Source: Litchfieldia sinesaloumensis
Lineage (GTDB): Bacteria > Bacillota > Bacilli > Bacillales > Bacillaceae_L
Direction: 5' to 3'
DNA length: 64,000 bases
NCBI RefSeq assembly: GCF_900156865.1
Contig: NZ_LT732529.1
Location: 3,896,001-3,960,000, forward strand
Part shown: one piece after another, positions 16,301 to 26,901 of the stretch
Layout of the letters: the number at the start of each line of letters is the position of its first letter
How positions within the stretch are numbered: position 1 is the stretch's first letter
Translations under genes and position numbers: made by a program
The notes under the pieces: model-generated
What the model saw: only the letters and a program-made list of their open reading frames with translations
Database searches by the model: none
Told to the model about the DNA's origin: nothing

Positions 16301-16434
16301 AAAAGGGTACAGGTTTAGGTTTAATGATATGTTTTAGAATTGTTCGGGAACATAACGGGTCAATAAAAGTAAAAAGTAAAGAAAATGAAGGTACTACGGT
16401 TGAAGTTAGGTTACCAATAAAAACTTTTCTTTAG
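13336..16434 (+). CDS. PAS-GGDEF-EAL-PAS-PAS-histidine kinase fusion protein
   Basis: A 1032-residue protein. Order: PAS (about 5-108); GGDEF domain with SGDEF at 197-201 in place of GGDEF; EAL domain with EALLR at 324-328, EITES at 414-418 and DDFGTG at 443-448; PAS (about 585-680); PAS (about 690-805); HisKA with phospho-acceptor H830 in VAHEIRNP; HATPase with DNGIG at 967-971 and GTGLGL at 991-996. No transmembrane segment is seen, so it is probably cytosolic. The EAL domain looks fit to degrade cyclic di-GMP; the cyclase box is altered. The kinase part resembles Bacillus sporulation kinases (KinA/KinE type). The combination could link cyclic di-GMP to a phosphorelay. A single gene with its own terminator and no partner response regulator. 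Confidence 0.9.
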   Translation: MSDITNTKEILERVSDGFYSLNNELKFEYINNVTENLLQIKRENAIGHYIHDVLKHSDLLNIVSRYERALSEQEPVEFEEFFNNRWYEIRAFPSKEGLSVLFRDITEKKKEFQHINFLANYDVITEIPNRFYFNKYLKCKLQSQSIDGSFAVLFIDINNFKNINDTYGHGVGDLVLKQISRQIEKKINQFGFIARYSGDEFLLTLENLVDDEISSVIERIIESCSSPFCVNGFDIRISINVGVSQFPKDGQSEELLIKHSEDAMYQAKKEGRNKYKFYACDENEGRVDALKLELELNKAIENNQLVLHYQPKINLNTGKIVGVEALLRWEHPEWGMVSPETFIPIAEETGLILPIGEWVLNAACEQNKTWQQQGFSTVVSVNLSSIQFNQTTIIDIIESILQETGLEPHFLEIEITESMTIDIDRTILMLQQLKKVGVHISIDDFGTGFSSLSYLKNFPVDTLKIDQSFVKELRNNPNDETIVKTIISMAHNLNLNVVAEGIETKEQLVFLQQHLCDEGQGYFLSKPLTASQLQEKRFEIEKIVEEHGIPKDINQQLLLKELLESAQRELHDTIRLQQGMIFKYKKMNERFIHTQCDGELLYRLGMIPSQVIGKELADFLPYRNALDKTAYYKMAWEGEEFVTYEDELNGINYLTTLRPIKKAGEVVQVIGSCIDITERKKAEKALQESEAKYRLISENMTDIIMLLDINGTIQYASPSLGKVMGDPLKSYIGKRSFDLIHPDDRQSVKMGFEKVLNTMNPLRMEARFLNVDGKSLLFEGLGTPVLGENGDPEHFIVVGRDITEKREMEEMLSKSEKLSVVGQLAAGVAHEIRNPITSIKGFIQLLEEGIMKKEFFEVISKEFKQIEKILEEFINLAKPKEIQLNKVNIKTILKEVETLLKPEANLKNVEIFQEYQQNLPQIMCDSNQIKQVFINIIKNSIEAIPKHGFVKLQVSIEGKNVLIRIIDNGIGISKERVQKLGEPFYSNKEKGTGLGLMICFRIVREHNGSIKVKSKENEGTTVEVRLPIKTFL

Positions 16435-16443
16435 GAATAAGCT

Positions 16444-16475
16444 AATCCCCATCTTACAAAAGGTGGGGATTATTT
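16444..16475 (+). terminator. Terminator after the kinase gene
   Basis: AATCCCCATCTT pairs with AAGGTGGGGATT across a 4-nt loop, followed by ATTT, 10 nt past the stop. Confidence 0.7.
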
Positions 16476-16597
16476 GCAGTTTACCATCAAACGGTTGATT
16501 CGTTTTCTCAACTATTACGTTTTTAGTTGAATAAAATCAAACCAGTATAATTCATCTCTTTTCTGGAAAACTATACCACAAGAGGAGATGACTGGTT

Positions 16598-18151
16598 ATG
16601 AAATTCCTTCAAAACTTAAGAAAAAGAAAAGAAGATAAGTATTCAGAAAAGATGGATTCTCTTTCTAATGAAGAACCAGATAAACTAATAAGTTCAGACC
16701 TTTCAGCTAATGAAGGTTTTTTGCGAGATGTTTTTCATCAATGTTCTGATGTTGTGTTTCGTGTTGTTCCTATAAACGATAAAACAAAATTACTTTTTGT
16801 TTATATTGATGGTTTATGTGACACAAAACCTCTCGATGAGATGATGTTAAATCCTGTTAGGTCATCTGACAAAGAATGTGAAGTATTTATATTTGAAGAA
16901 TTTTTTGAAAATCGGCTTCGCCAGGTTGCTCAAATAAAATCAACCAAGAATGTAAATGAATTAATTAATGGGGTATTAACCGCAAATGTCGCCGTTCTAG
17001 TCGATGGAGAAAAAATTGCCTTACTTGCAGATTTAAAAGGTTTTGAAAAACGGTCAATTGAAGAGCCTTCATCCGAAACCGTCATACGTGGTCCAAGAGA
17101 CGGGTTTACAGAAACATTACGTGTGAATACAAGCTTAATCCGAAGACGAATTAGGAGCCCTAGATTGAAGATAGAGTCATTTACAATTGGTAAACTTTCA
17201 AAAACTGATGTAGCAGTTGTATATATTGAAAAAATTGCAAGTGATTCTGTCATTGACGAAGTACGAAAGAGACTCGAGTCAATTGAAATTGATGGAGTTA
17301 TCGAGACTGGTTATATTGAAGAGTTTGTAGAAGATTTTCCTTTTTCTCCATTTCCGCAAGTACAAAACACCGAACGCCCTGATATCGTTTGCGGCAGTTT
17401 ATTGGAAGGAAAAGTATCCATATTGGTGGACAATACTCCCTTTGTTCTGATTGTCCCCATGACCTTTTGGTCGGGATTACAGGCCGCTGAAGACTACTAT
17501 GAACGGTTTATTTATGTAACCTTTATTCGTTGGATTCGCTACATTTTATTCAATATTTCATTACTGCTTCCCTCTATATACGTTGCAGTAATAACTTTTC
17601 ACTCACAGTTAATTCCAACAAATTTGTTAATAAGTATAGCATCTGCACGAGAGGATGTCCCATTTCCAGTGCTGATTGAAGCTTTTATGATGGAGCTGAT
17701 GTTTGAAGCCTTACGTGAAGCTGGTATACGGCTTCCTAAGTCAATTGGTTCAGCTGTTAGTATTGTAGGAGCACTCGTTATAGGGGAAGCTGCTGTACAA
17801 GCTGGTATTATATCTGCTCCCATGGTTATTGTGGTAGCAGCTACAGGAATAGCATCATTCGCGGTACCGCGCTATAATTTCGGAACTGCATACAGGCTCC
17901 TTCGCTTTCCTATACTTATCCTAGCAGGACTGTTTGGTCTCTATGGAGTCATTCTAGGAATGATTGCCATCCTTATTCATCTAGTTCATCTTAAATCCTT
18001 TGGGGTTCCCTATTTAAGTCCGATTGCCCCGCAAAATCCAAAATATCTAAAAGATGTTTTGGTACGAGCACCTAGATGGAGTATGCATCGCCGACCTATA
18101 AGGGTAGCTGGTCAAGATAAAACCCGTATTCCCAGAGGAAGGAACGAATGA
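16598..18151 (+). CDS. Spore germination protein, GerA family A subunit (operon 1)
   Basis: A 517-residue protein. The soluble N-terminal domain (about 30-290) precedes about five to six membrane segments starting near WIRYILFNISLLLPSIYVAV. The segment EDVPFPVLIEAFMMELMFEALREAG with a following RLP is a hallmark of GerAA/GerKA proteins. A subunits form the ligand-gated channel of nutrient germinant receptors in the spore inner membrane. First gene of an A-C-B operon; the C gene begins 4 bp after the stop. Ribosome site GAGGAGATG. A forespore (sigma-G) promoter is expected; none is clear enough to mark. Confidence 0.92.
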   Translation: MKFLQNLRKRKEDKYSEKMDSLSNEEPDKLISSDLSANEGFLRDVFHQCSDVVFRVVPINDKTKLLFVYIDGLCDTKPLDEMMLNPVRSSDKECEVFIFEEFFENRLRQVAQIKSTKNVNELINGVLTANVAVLVDGEKIALLADLKGFEKRSIEEPSSETVIRGPRDGFTETLRVNTSLIRRRIRSPRLKIESFTIGKLSKTDVAVVYIEKIASDSVIDEVRKRLESIEIDGVIETGYIEEFVEDFPFSPFPQVQNTERPDIVCGSLLEGKVSILVDNTPFVLIVPMTFWSGLQAAEDYYERFIYVTFIRWIRYILFNISLLLPSIYVAVITFHSQLIPTNLLISIASAREDVPFPVLIEAFMMELMFEALREAGIRLPKSIGSAVSIVGALVIGEAAVQAGIISAPMVIVVAATGIASFAVPRYNFGTAYRLLRFPILILAGLFGLYGVILGMIAILIHLVHLKSFGVPYLSPIAPQNPKYLKDVLVRAPRWSMHRRPIRVAGQDKTRIPRGRNE

Positions 18152-18155
18152 TGAG

Positions 18156-19331
18156 ATGATCAAAAGATTAAGTATTTGTTTTCATATACTCGTTTGTATG
18201 ATTTTAACTACCGGATGCTGGGATGAAAGAGAAATAAACGATCAAGCGATAGTTTTGGGGTGGGGTTTCGACCAAAATGAAGATGGAGATTATATTGGCA
18301 GTGCTCAGATTGTTGTTCCTGGGGAAGTTGGTGAGAAAAGTAGTGGTCAAGGCAAAGGATACATGGTTGAAACAGCGACGGGAAAAAGTCTTTTGGATGT
18401 AACTCAGAATTTGCAAACAAAACTTTCAAGGAAAGTTTTTCTAAGTCATCAGAAGGTCATTATAATTGGGGAACGCTTAGCCAAAAATGGAATATCGAAC
18501 ATCCTTGATTTATACAGTCGAGAACCTGAACTTCCCATTCGAACGAATTTTTTTGTTTTAAAAAACGGGGATGCATTGGAGTTTATGGAGGTAGAGTACA
18601 AAATGGAAGATATGCCTTCAACTGCTGCAAAGAAAATGTTCCAAAGCACATCAGGACCAGAAAGCACTACGTTTAAGGATTTTTTGGAAAGTGCGAGTTC
18701 AGAGGGAATCAGTCCGACATTACCGATTCTTGAAATTATTAGTTCTAAGGAGGGTGAAAAGGATACGGAGACGTTCCGTCTTGGTGGAAGAGCCATTTTC
18801 AACCAGGACCTTGAGTTGGTTGGATTTTTATCCTATCGTGAGTCAGTTGATAGATTGTGGATTATTAACAAGTTAAATACTCATAAATTCACCACAAATT
18901 TAGTAGAAGAAAAAGGAAATGTAGGTATTCTGGGTATGAAATTTAATAGTAAAGTCCAACCCATTATACAAAATGATCAACTGGAGTTTCATATAACGCT
19001 TTCCGGAACAGGGGTTGTTCGTGAAAATAATACAGCATTAGACCTAAAGCAGCCGAAGAATCTCCAAATAATAGAACGTTCATATAATAAGAATTTGCAA
19101 GAACATATGTTAAGTACCATTACAAAAGTTCAAAAAGAATATAAAACAGATATTTTTGGTTTTGGACAATTCGTTCATAAGAAATACCCTCGAAAATGGA
19201 AATTATGGAAGAAGGACTGGAGTAATATATTCTCAGATGCAAATATTACAGTTAATGTGGATATAAATATCGATCGAACTGGGGTAACTGGTTCTTCATT
19301 ACATTTGAAAGAAAGTGAAATCCAGAAATGA
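18156..19331 (+). CDS. Spore germination lipoprotein, Ger(x)C family (operon 1)
   Basis: A 391-residue protein. Signal peptide with lipobox LTTGC, Cys near residue 22, then the WDEREINDQAIVLGWGFD start typical of GerC proteins. The C subunit is lipid-anchored to the outer face of the spore inner membrane and is needed for assembly of the A/B/C receptor. It overlaps the B gene by 4 bp (ATGA), so translation is coupled. Confidence 0.92.
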   Translation: MIKRLSICFHILVCMILTTGCWDEREINDQAIVLGWGFDQNEDGDYIGSAQIVVPGEVGEKSSGQGKGYMVETATGKSLLDVTQNLQTKLSRKVFLSHQKVIIIGERLAKNGISNILDLYSREPELPIRTNFFVLKNGDALEFMEVEYKMEDMPSTAAKKMFQSTSGPESTTFKDFLESASSEGISPTLPILEIISSKEGEKDTETFRLGGRAIFNQDLELVGFLSYRESVDRLWIINKLNTHKFTTNLVEEKGNVGILGMKFNSKVQPIIQNDQLEFHITLSGTGVVRENNTALDLKQPKNLQIIERSYNKNLQEHMLSTITKVQKEYKTDIFGFGQFVHKKYPRKWKLWKKDWSNIFSDANITVNVDINIDRTGVTGSSLHLKESEIQK

Positions 19332-20425
19332 AAATTTCCAAGTACCAAATATTTTGGATGATTGCATCTTTAGAAATTGGAATGGTTTTGTTACTGACAC
19401 AATCACCTGCTATTGAGGAAGCTAAGCAGGACGCTTGGATTTCATTTGTATTTGCTGGGTTGGCTGGGATAGGAATCACCTATGCTGCAGGAAAACTAAG
19501 TCTTCTCTATCCTAACCAAACATTTATTCAGTACAGTCAAAGGATATTAGGGAAATGGTTAGGGAGAATTATAGTGATTCCATATTTTATCCATTGGCTT
19601 TCTGTAATCGGAGTTATTTTTCGTCAATCATCAGAAATAATCCAAATGACTTTATTTACAAGAACCCCATTGTTTATTTTAATTGTACTTTTATTACTTT
19701 TAGTAATTTATGTGAATTACATAGGGGGGATTGAAGGCATTGGGCGATGTAGTGAAATTATGGGCCCGTTTATATTTGTAATGGTGATTATTACTTTATT
19801 CCTTAATTTTAATAATATAGAATGGGAGAAAATTCTACCTGTTTATACTGATTCAGGATTAAAATCCATTTTACAAGGAAGTTTAACGCCATTATCGTTT
19901 TATGGTGAGTCGGTTTTAATAATGATGCTACTCTCTTTTACAGAAGAACCGAAAGAAGGAGTAACTTGGGCTGTGAGGGGTGTAGGAGTTGTAGCTATTT
20001 TAGTGACTATTTCAACACTAGAAATTCTAATGGTATTTGGCCCAAATTTGTCTTCAAGACTATGGTATCCATTTTTTGAAATGGCGAGATACATATCGCT
20101 TATGCATTTCCTACAAAATCTCGAAATAGTTGTGACTGTTATATGGATCTTCAGTATATTTATAAAATTGTCCATTTATCTATTCGTATCTAGTTATGGG
20201 ATCGCTCAATGGCTAAATATAAAGGATTGGCGAAAGGTTATTTGGTTTGTAGCAATAGCATCAATAGTACTTTCTTTGATTTATCCAAATAATAACGTTG
20301 CGTCTGTTTCTTATCTTGAAAAATATTGGCTTCCATTTGTTCTCCCCATGAATATGATAGGTATTCCCTTGCTCCTCTGGGGAATTGGAGTTATTCGTAA
20401 AAATTCAAAACAAATTGATGAGTAA
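19328..20425 (+). CDS. Spore germination permease, GerB family (operon 1)
   Basis: A 365-residue integral membrane protein with about ten hydrophobic segments. It belongs to the GerAB/endospore germination permease family within the amino acid-polyamine transporter superfamily. The B subunit binds the nutrient germinant. Order A-C-B differs from the A-B-C order of the second operon nearby. Followed by a hairpin terminator. Confidence 0.9.
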   Translation: MKISKYQIFWMIASLEIGMVLLLTQSPAIEEAKQDAWISFVFAGLAGIGITYAAGKLSLLYPNQTFIQYSQRILGKWLGRIIVIPYFIHWLSVIGVIFRQSSEIIQMTLFTRTPLFILIVLLLLLVIYVNYIGGIEGIGRCSEIMGPFIFVMVIITLFLNFNNIEWEKILPVYTDSGLKSILQGSLTPLSFYGESVLIMMLLSFTEEPKEGVTWAVRGVGVVAILVTISTLEILMVFGPNLSSRLWYPFFEMARYISLMHFLQNLEIVVTVIWIFSIFIKLSIYLFVSSYGIAQWLNIKDWRKVIWFVAIASIVLSLIYPNNNVASVSYLEKYWLPFVLPMNMIGIPLLLWGIGVIRKNSKQIDE

Positions 20426-20440
20426 TAATACAAGCAAGTG

Positions 20441-20485
20441 TAAAATAGGCCCCATCTGCTAAACAGGTGGGATCTATTTTACGCT
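20441..20485 (+). terminator. Terminator of germination operon 1
   Basis: TAAAATAG (20441) pairs with CTATTTTA (20474) and, inside, CCCATCTG pairs with CAGGTGGG. Long stem 16 nt past the stop codon. Confidence 0.65.
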
Positions 20486-20637
20486 AGTTGATAATTAGAA
20501 TGATATTTTTGTTTATATATTTTGAATAAAACCTATTGCTGTACGTCACTAAACCAAATAGTTTTTTTAATTTTTATTTATTGCTACTTTTATTTTACTT
20601 AAATCTCATGTATACTAAAACCAAATTGAATAGAAAT

Positions 20638-20735
20638 AACTAGGGGAGTCCAATAAGTTGGGCTGAGAGGGAAACACGTTGAAGTTTCTTGACCCTTTGG
20701 ACCTGATCTAGATAATACTAGCGTGGGGAAGTTAG
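20638..20735 (+). promoter_or_regulatory. TPP riboswitch (THI box) of thiC
   Basis: Conserved THI-box blocks are present: GGGGAGTCC, GGGCTGAGAGGG, ACCCTTTGGACCTGATCTAG and the 3' GGGGAAGTTAG closing the AACT/AGTT stem. Binding of thiamine pyrophosphate should favour the terminator that follows and stop thiC transcription. Confidence 0.95.
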
Positions 20736-20773
20736 AAAAAATAATTCATGTATTGAATAAACTTCTACATACA

Positions 20774-20809
20774 AAGCCGGTCCATCCTTTTTGGATTCGG
20801 CTTTTTTAT
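20774..20809 (+). terminator. Riboswitch-controlled terminator of thiC
   Basis: AAGCCGGTCCATCC / GGATTCGGCTT hairpin followed by TTTTTT, between the TPP aptamer and the thiC ribosome site. This is the expression platform. Confidence 0.85.
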
Positions 20810-20813
20810 TTAA

Positions 20814-22670
<1,857 letters not shown>

Positions 22671-22982
22671 CTCTTGTTGTTAGGATGTTTACGTTGAAGT
22701 TCCAAATAATTGTAGAGGAGATCAATCAATTAAAAACTCACATGTACACCTCACGATGACCTATTAGAGGAAAAAGCTCAGTTCTAATATGAACTGAGCT
22801 TCTATTTTACCATGGAAATCCTGTCCAATATTATCCATCTAATAGAGTTCTTGTTCTTGGAACACCGATTTATGAGAATTTATTCATAAAACGATAATGA
22901 GAATTATTAGAATACTACACTCTATTATGCAACACTTGGGTCGTGGTTAAGTCGCGTTAGCGATCTTGTTCCTAAAAACATG
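22671..22982. other. Spacer after thiC
   Basis: Holds the thiC terminator (22774-22809). Beyond it no gene is supported. A Fur-like word GATAATGAGAATTATT lies near 22892 but is far from any promoter that could use it. Confidence 0.4.
22774..22809 (+). terminator. Terminator of thiC
   Basis: AAGCTCAGTTC (22774-22784) pairs perfectly with GAACTGAGCTT (22791-22801), followed by CTATTTT. Confidence 0.8.
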
Positions 22983-24110
22983 TTAATTAACTGATCCAGT
23001 TCGCTTAATTTCCACCTTTATATTTGGTTTTATCTTTAGTGCTGAGTATTTTTGTCTTAAATCTTTCTCAGTTAAATGGGAATATTTTCTTACACTTCTT
23101 ATTTTTCTTCCGATGCCAATGGGATCCGTATTTAAATTTTTGAACTCCTCAAGTATATTTCCAAATTCTTTGTTTAGGGCTTCACCAATTAGTTGTTCCA
23201 TTTTGTTTAGTGAATCTTTATTTTTCATAGAAGTAGATGGTTGAAATTCTAATGTTGAAACGGAAATCGTTGCATTCAAATGAACCAATTCTTCACTCTT
23301 TATTTCAATGTTACCTTTGTACTTTATTGGATGAAGTGTAATTTTATATAGATCACTTTTAGGAAGGTTGAGTTTTGCTATATCCCTTTTCTCTAGTTCA
23401 TCAGCCGGAATCTCTACAGTTATATCACCTAAAAATGCCTTATTATTTGTGAATAATTTTAGGTAAAGGGTGTTTATCAACGAAATAGACCCAACAATTT
23501 TATCTTCTTTGAATAATGCAACACCATCTATAGAAGGTGCTACCCCATTTGAATTTTTTATGATGGGTAGGGTAGGATCGATACCAATTTCATATAGAGT
23601 GGTTATAAAATCATGTAAGTTGGAGTTGACTAACATTTCTTTCCTTTCGTGTTTATTCAATAGTTGATAGATATAGGATCCCATTTCGGGATATTCTTCA
23701 TAGTTTGTATTGTTAATCGTCTCCTCAGCATTATCAGTAATGGCCAAAAAGATTAAAGAACTGATAATGCTATCTCGTTGCATTGTATCCAGAAAAGAAG
23801 AAATTCCTGTTTCTGCCATATTTTTATTAAACAGTATGGTCCTTAATTGACCAGACGTAATGTCATGGCTTGTCTGTTCCTCTAGTTTTTGTCTGATTTG
23901 TTTGCTAGTCGTTCCTTCAGCTGAAAGGGTTACACTAGTCTTTTCTTCTTTTCGGTCAAATTGTAACAAACTGATAGTACCTTTGTATGTATTGTCATCA
24001 AGCAAGTCATACCCAATAATTGTTGAAATTCCTTGCATTTCTATTATTTTTTCAGGGGCCATGCATGCAGTACAAAGAAGAGAACACAGCAGAATAACCA
24101 TTTTTTTCAT
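22983..24110 (-). CDS. Spore germination lipoprotein, Ger(x)C family (operon 2)
   Basis: A 375-residue protein. Signal peptide with lipobox LCTAC (Cys at residue 16), then a GerC-type body with GYDLLDDN near the start and a Lys-rich C terminus. Last gene of the minus-strand A-B-C operon, 4 bp after the B gene. It anchors and helps assemble the receptor on the spore inner membrane. It is only distantly similar to the operon 1 lipoprotein, so the two receptors probably recognise different germinants. Confidence 0.88.
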   Translation of the reverse strand: MKKMVILLCSLLCTACMAPEKIIEMQGISTIIGYDLLDDNTYKGTISLLQFDRKEEKTSVTLSAEGTTSKQIRQKLEEQTSHDITSGQLRTILFNKNMAETGISSFLDTMQRDSIISSLIFLAITDNAEETINNTNYEEYPEMGSYIYQLLNKHERKEMLVNSNLHDFITTLYEIGIDPTLPIIKNSNGVAPSIDGVALFKEDKIVGSISLINTLYLKLFTNNKAFLGDITVEIPADELEKRDIAKLNLPKSDLYKITLHPIKYKGNIEIKSEELVHLNATISVSTLEFQPSTSMKNKDSLNKMEQLIGEALNKEFGNILEEFKNLNTDPIGIGRKIRSVRKYSHLTEKDLRQKYSALKIKPNIKVEIKRTGSVN

Positions 24111-24114
24111 TCTT

Positions 24115-25209
24115 TCAACTCCGTCTGGAACGAGTATTGATTTTTGATCTAATAATGATGATTACATACAAGAAAATTGGATAGATAAACCAGAGAAAAA
24201 ATCCAGTTTTGCCAATTTGATCAAAAAAATAATTATTATCTACTCTTTTCGTAATGAAAAAACTGCAGATAAAAAGGATAATGGAGATGAGCCATATTCC
24301 ATATTTTTGTTTTATGTGAAAAATCTGTTTAATACCCTTGGAAGAAATATATAGTGTGATACAAAGATTTGGAAAAATAACTAAAATCCATAATGGAACC
24401 GCAACAAATTCAAAACGTTCAATAAATGGAAAATGGACAGTGCTAATCATGCTGACAACAGGCCATACATTCATCTCTAATTCTTTAGCGCTAAAAAATA
24501 AAATAGAAACTACAGTTGTTAGTAAAACAAGAATGGTCGTAAACCAGACTGCTATTTGACTAAAAAGCTGAAGTTTATTTTTCTCCTTTATAAATGGAAA
24601 AATAAATAGCAACGTCTCGAAACCTAACATTGTATAACTGCTCTTGAAAACTCCCTTCATCATTTCTGAAGGAGTTGTCGTCATTATAGGTAAAATCCTT
24701 GTTACGTTTATGGTTTGAAGAGGTTGGTACACAACAAATAGCAGCCATATAGTCACTAAAAAGGATAAGAAGCAAACACCGGTCACTACTCTGAATCCGC
24801 CTGATACAGCATAAATGGTTATCATTAATAAAGCCAATACCCCGACCCATTCATAGACTCCTTCATATCCCCATGTTAGTGACAACTCGACATAACTAAT
24901 GGTAATCGAATAATGGACGGCAATATAGTAAATGACAATTACGAAGTTTAAAATACTACCAATCAAGCGTCCAAATATATGATCATGAATTTCGAATAGA
25001 GTACCACCTTCATTTTTATTTAGGATAGATAGTATGATCCATGTAATTAAGCTAACGATTAAACCAGAAAGTAAAATGGAGATCCAAGCATCTTTTTTTG
25101 ATTCTAGATATATAATTCTTGGAACGCCAAGAATCCCCATACCAATTTGCGAAGTGTGTATGATAAAAAATGCCATAAAGGCGTTAACAAAACGTATATT
25201 TGATTTCAT
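24115..25209 (-). CDS. Spore germination permease, GerB family (operon 2)
   Basis: A 364-residue protein with about ten hydrophobic segments and the family start NAFMAFFIIHTSQIGMGILG. The start is set at the ATG at 25209, 4 nt after the GAGGTG ribosome site; a TTG 12 bp upstream lies inside that site. Germinant-binding subunit of the receptor. The gene starts 8 bp after the A gene's stop. Confidence 0.9.
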   Translation of the reverse strand: MKSNIRFVNAFMAFFIIHTSQIGMGILGVPRIIYLESKKDAWISILLSGLIVSLITWIILSILNKNEGGTLFEIHDHIFGRLIGSILNFVIVIYYIAVHYSITISYVELSLTWGYEGVYEWVGVLALLMITIYAVSGGFRVVTGVCFLSFLVTIWLLFVVYQPLQTINVTRILPIMTTTPSEMMKGVFKSSYTMLGFETLLFIFPFIKEKNKLQLFSQIAVWFTTILVLLTTVVSILFFSAKELEMNVWPVVSMISTVHFPFIERFEFVAVPLWILVIFPNLCITLYISSKGIKQIFHIKQKYGIWLISIILFICSFFITKRVDNNYFFDQIGKTGFFLWFIYPIFLYVIIIIRSKINTRSRRS

Positions 25210-25217
25210 TTTGCACC

Positions 25218-26699
25218 TCAAAATTCATCTAAATCCGGTGAATTTTTTAATCGCTCCTTTAGGCGAATGGAGTCTTTTGTTCGATTTACTAACGGTCGTC
25301 TTCTATAAAAATGGTGGGGGAGACGTAGTAAAAAATATTTTAAATCTTTCATTCTTAGCGGATATAGAGGGGCAAGATAAGGTTTATTTAAAGAAGTTAA
25401 TTTTAACAAGTGAACCATTAGAATACATATACCGACAATGATTCCGTTTAACCCCCAAACACCTGCTAAAATAATGAATGGAAATCTAGCAATTCTGACA
25501 GCAGTGCCCATTTCATAAATAGGTGCCGAAAATGCTCCTAATGCACTAAATGCAACAATGATAATTAAAATATTGCTCGTTAACCCTGCCTCAACCGTTG
25601 CTTGACCAATAACAATTCCTCCTACAATTCCCATTGTTTGTCCTACTTTTGAAGGAAGGCGGGCCCCAGCTTCTCTAAGTAACTCAATTAAAAATTCTAG
25701 TAAGAGTGCTTCTAATAAGGGTGGAAAAGGAACTTGTGAACGTGATTGTCCAATGATAAATAACAATTTAGATGGTATAAGTTCAAAATGATAAGTCATG
25801 GCAGCCACATATATGGCTGTTAAAAATAGAGAACCTACCATAGCAAATAATCGGATAAAACGAATAAATGTACTTAAAGACCATCTCAAATAGTTATCTT
25901 CTGTTGATTCGAAAAATGAGAAAAAATTAGCAGGTCCAATAATGGCTACTGGGCTACCATCTAAAAAAACTCCAATTCTGCCGTTTAAAATCGAATAGAT
26001 GAACCGATCGGGAAGCTCTGTTAAAATAAATTGTGGAAGTAAAGAGTAATGATTATCTTCTAGGCATTGAGCTAATACGGAACTGTCAATTATATTTTCC
26101 GTTTTTAATTGATTAATCCTGTCCTTAAGTGTCTGAAGGGTGTCATCGTTCGCAATATCTTTTATATATACAATTCTTACTTGCTTTTGAACGCGTTCCC
26201 CAATTTTTATTTCATCCGTGCACAAATTCTTATCTTTAAGATTTTGTCTTATGATCTTAACGTTAGAAGTTAATGATTCAGTAAACGAAATTTTAGGGCC
26301 ATATACTAACGATTCTGTTTCAGCTTTCTCTATCGAGCGTTCAATGGGATTTGCGCAGTTCACCATGAATCCCTTTTTTTCGTCTAAGAAATAAATATAA
26401 GCAAATCCATTTAATAGGGAAGAGATTACCTCTTGTTCCTCTGTATTTACCTTTATTTCCTCTATAGGTATGTTTTTCCTTAAATAGGTGTAATGTAAGA
26501 ATTCTACAGAAAGTTCTTCCATGTATCTAATGACATATTCATTTAGAAACTCTGGCTTAATTAAATTCTTCATGAAAATAATATGAATTTCCTCTTGTCC
26601 AGCTTCAATCTTTCTACACTTTAAGTCGGGAGATTCATTAAGAATCAATTTAATTTTTTCATAATCTGGGAAGTTATCATTATTATGATGCTCTTTCAT
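25218..26699 (-). CDS. Spore germination protein, GerA family A subunit (operon 2)
   Basis: A 493-residue protein. N-terminal soluble domain, then membrane segments from about residue 285 and the GerA hallmark RSQVPFPPLLEALLLEFLIE. Start chosen at the ATG at 26699 because AAGGA (26711-26715 on the minus strand) has 9-nt spacing to it; ATG at 26708 and TTG at 26717 also lie in frame. First gene of the operon, behind an inverted repeat. Confidence 0.92.
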   Translation of the reverse strand: MKEHHNNDNFPDYEKIKLILNESPDLKCRKIEAGQEEIHIIFMKNLIKPEFLNEYVIRYMEELSVEFLHYTYLRKNIPIEEIKVNTEEQEVISSLLNGFAYIYFLDEKKGFMVNCANPIERSIEKAETESLVYGPKISFTESLTSNVKIIRQNLKDKNLCTDEIKIGERVQKQVRIVYIKDIANDDTLQTLKDRINQLKTENIIDSSVLAQCLEDNHYSLLPQFILTELPDRFIYSILNGRIGVFLDGSPVAIIGPANFFSFFESTEDNYLRWSLSTFIRFIRLFAMVGSLFLTAIYVAAMTYHFELIPSKLLFIIGQSRSQVPFPPLLEALLLEFLIELLREAGARLPSKVGQTMGIVGGIVIGQATVEAGLTSNILIIIVAFSALGAFSAPIYEMGTAVRIARFPFIILAGVWGLNGIIVGICILMVHLLKLTSLNKPYLAPLYPLRMKDLKYFLLRLPHHFYRRRPLVNRTKDSIRLKERLKNSPDLDEF

Positions 26700-26732
26700 T
26701 CTGAACATATCCTTCAACCGTTTTTAATAGTG

Positions 26733-26759
26733 TCTGTATAAACAATTAATTTATACAGA
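26733..26759. promoter_or_regulatory. Inverted repeat upstream of germination operon 2
   Basis: TCTGTATAAA (26733-26742) and TTTATACAGA (26750-26759): perfect 10-bp arms, 7-bp spacer, 34 bp before the A gene. Possible operator or mRNA leader hairpin. Confidence 0.4.
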
Positions 26760-26901
26760 ATATGGATAGAAGGAAGTATTACTCTACAGCAGCTCTATTA
26801 TAATTACCCCTTTACTTTTCTGTTTAACAATCGTGCCCAATTGTTGAAGACTAAAATTTATATTCACCAAGAAAATTGATATGCTCCTAACCTAACAAAT
26901 T

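Noticed and set aside
22885..22910. Fur-like box after thiC
   Set aside because: It matches only in part and no promoter or iron gene lies beside it.
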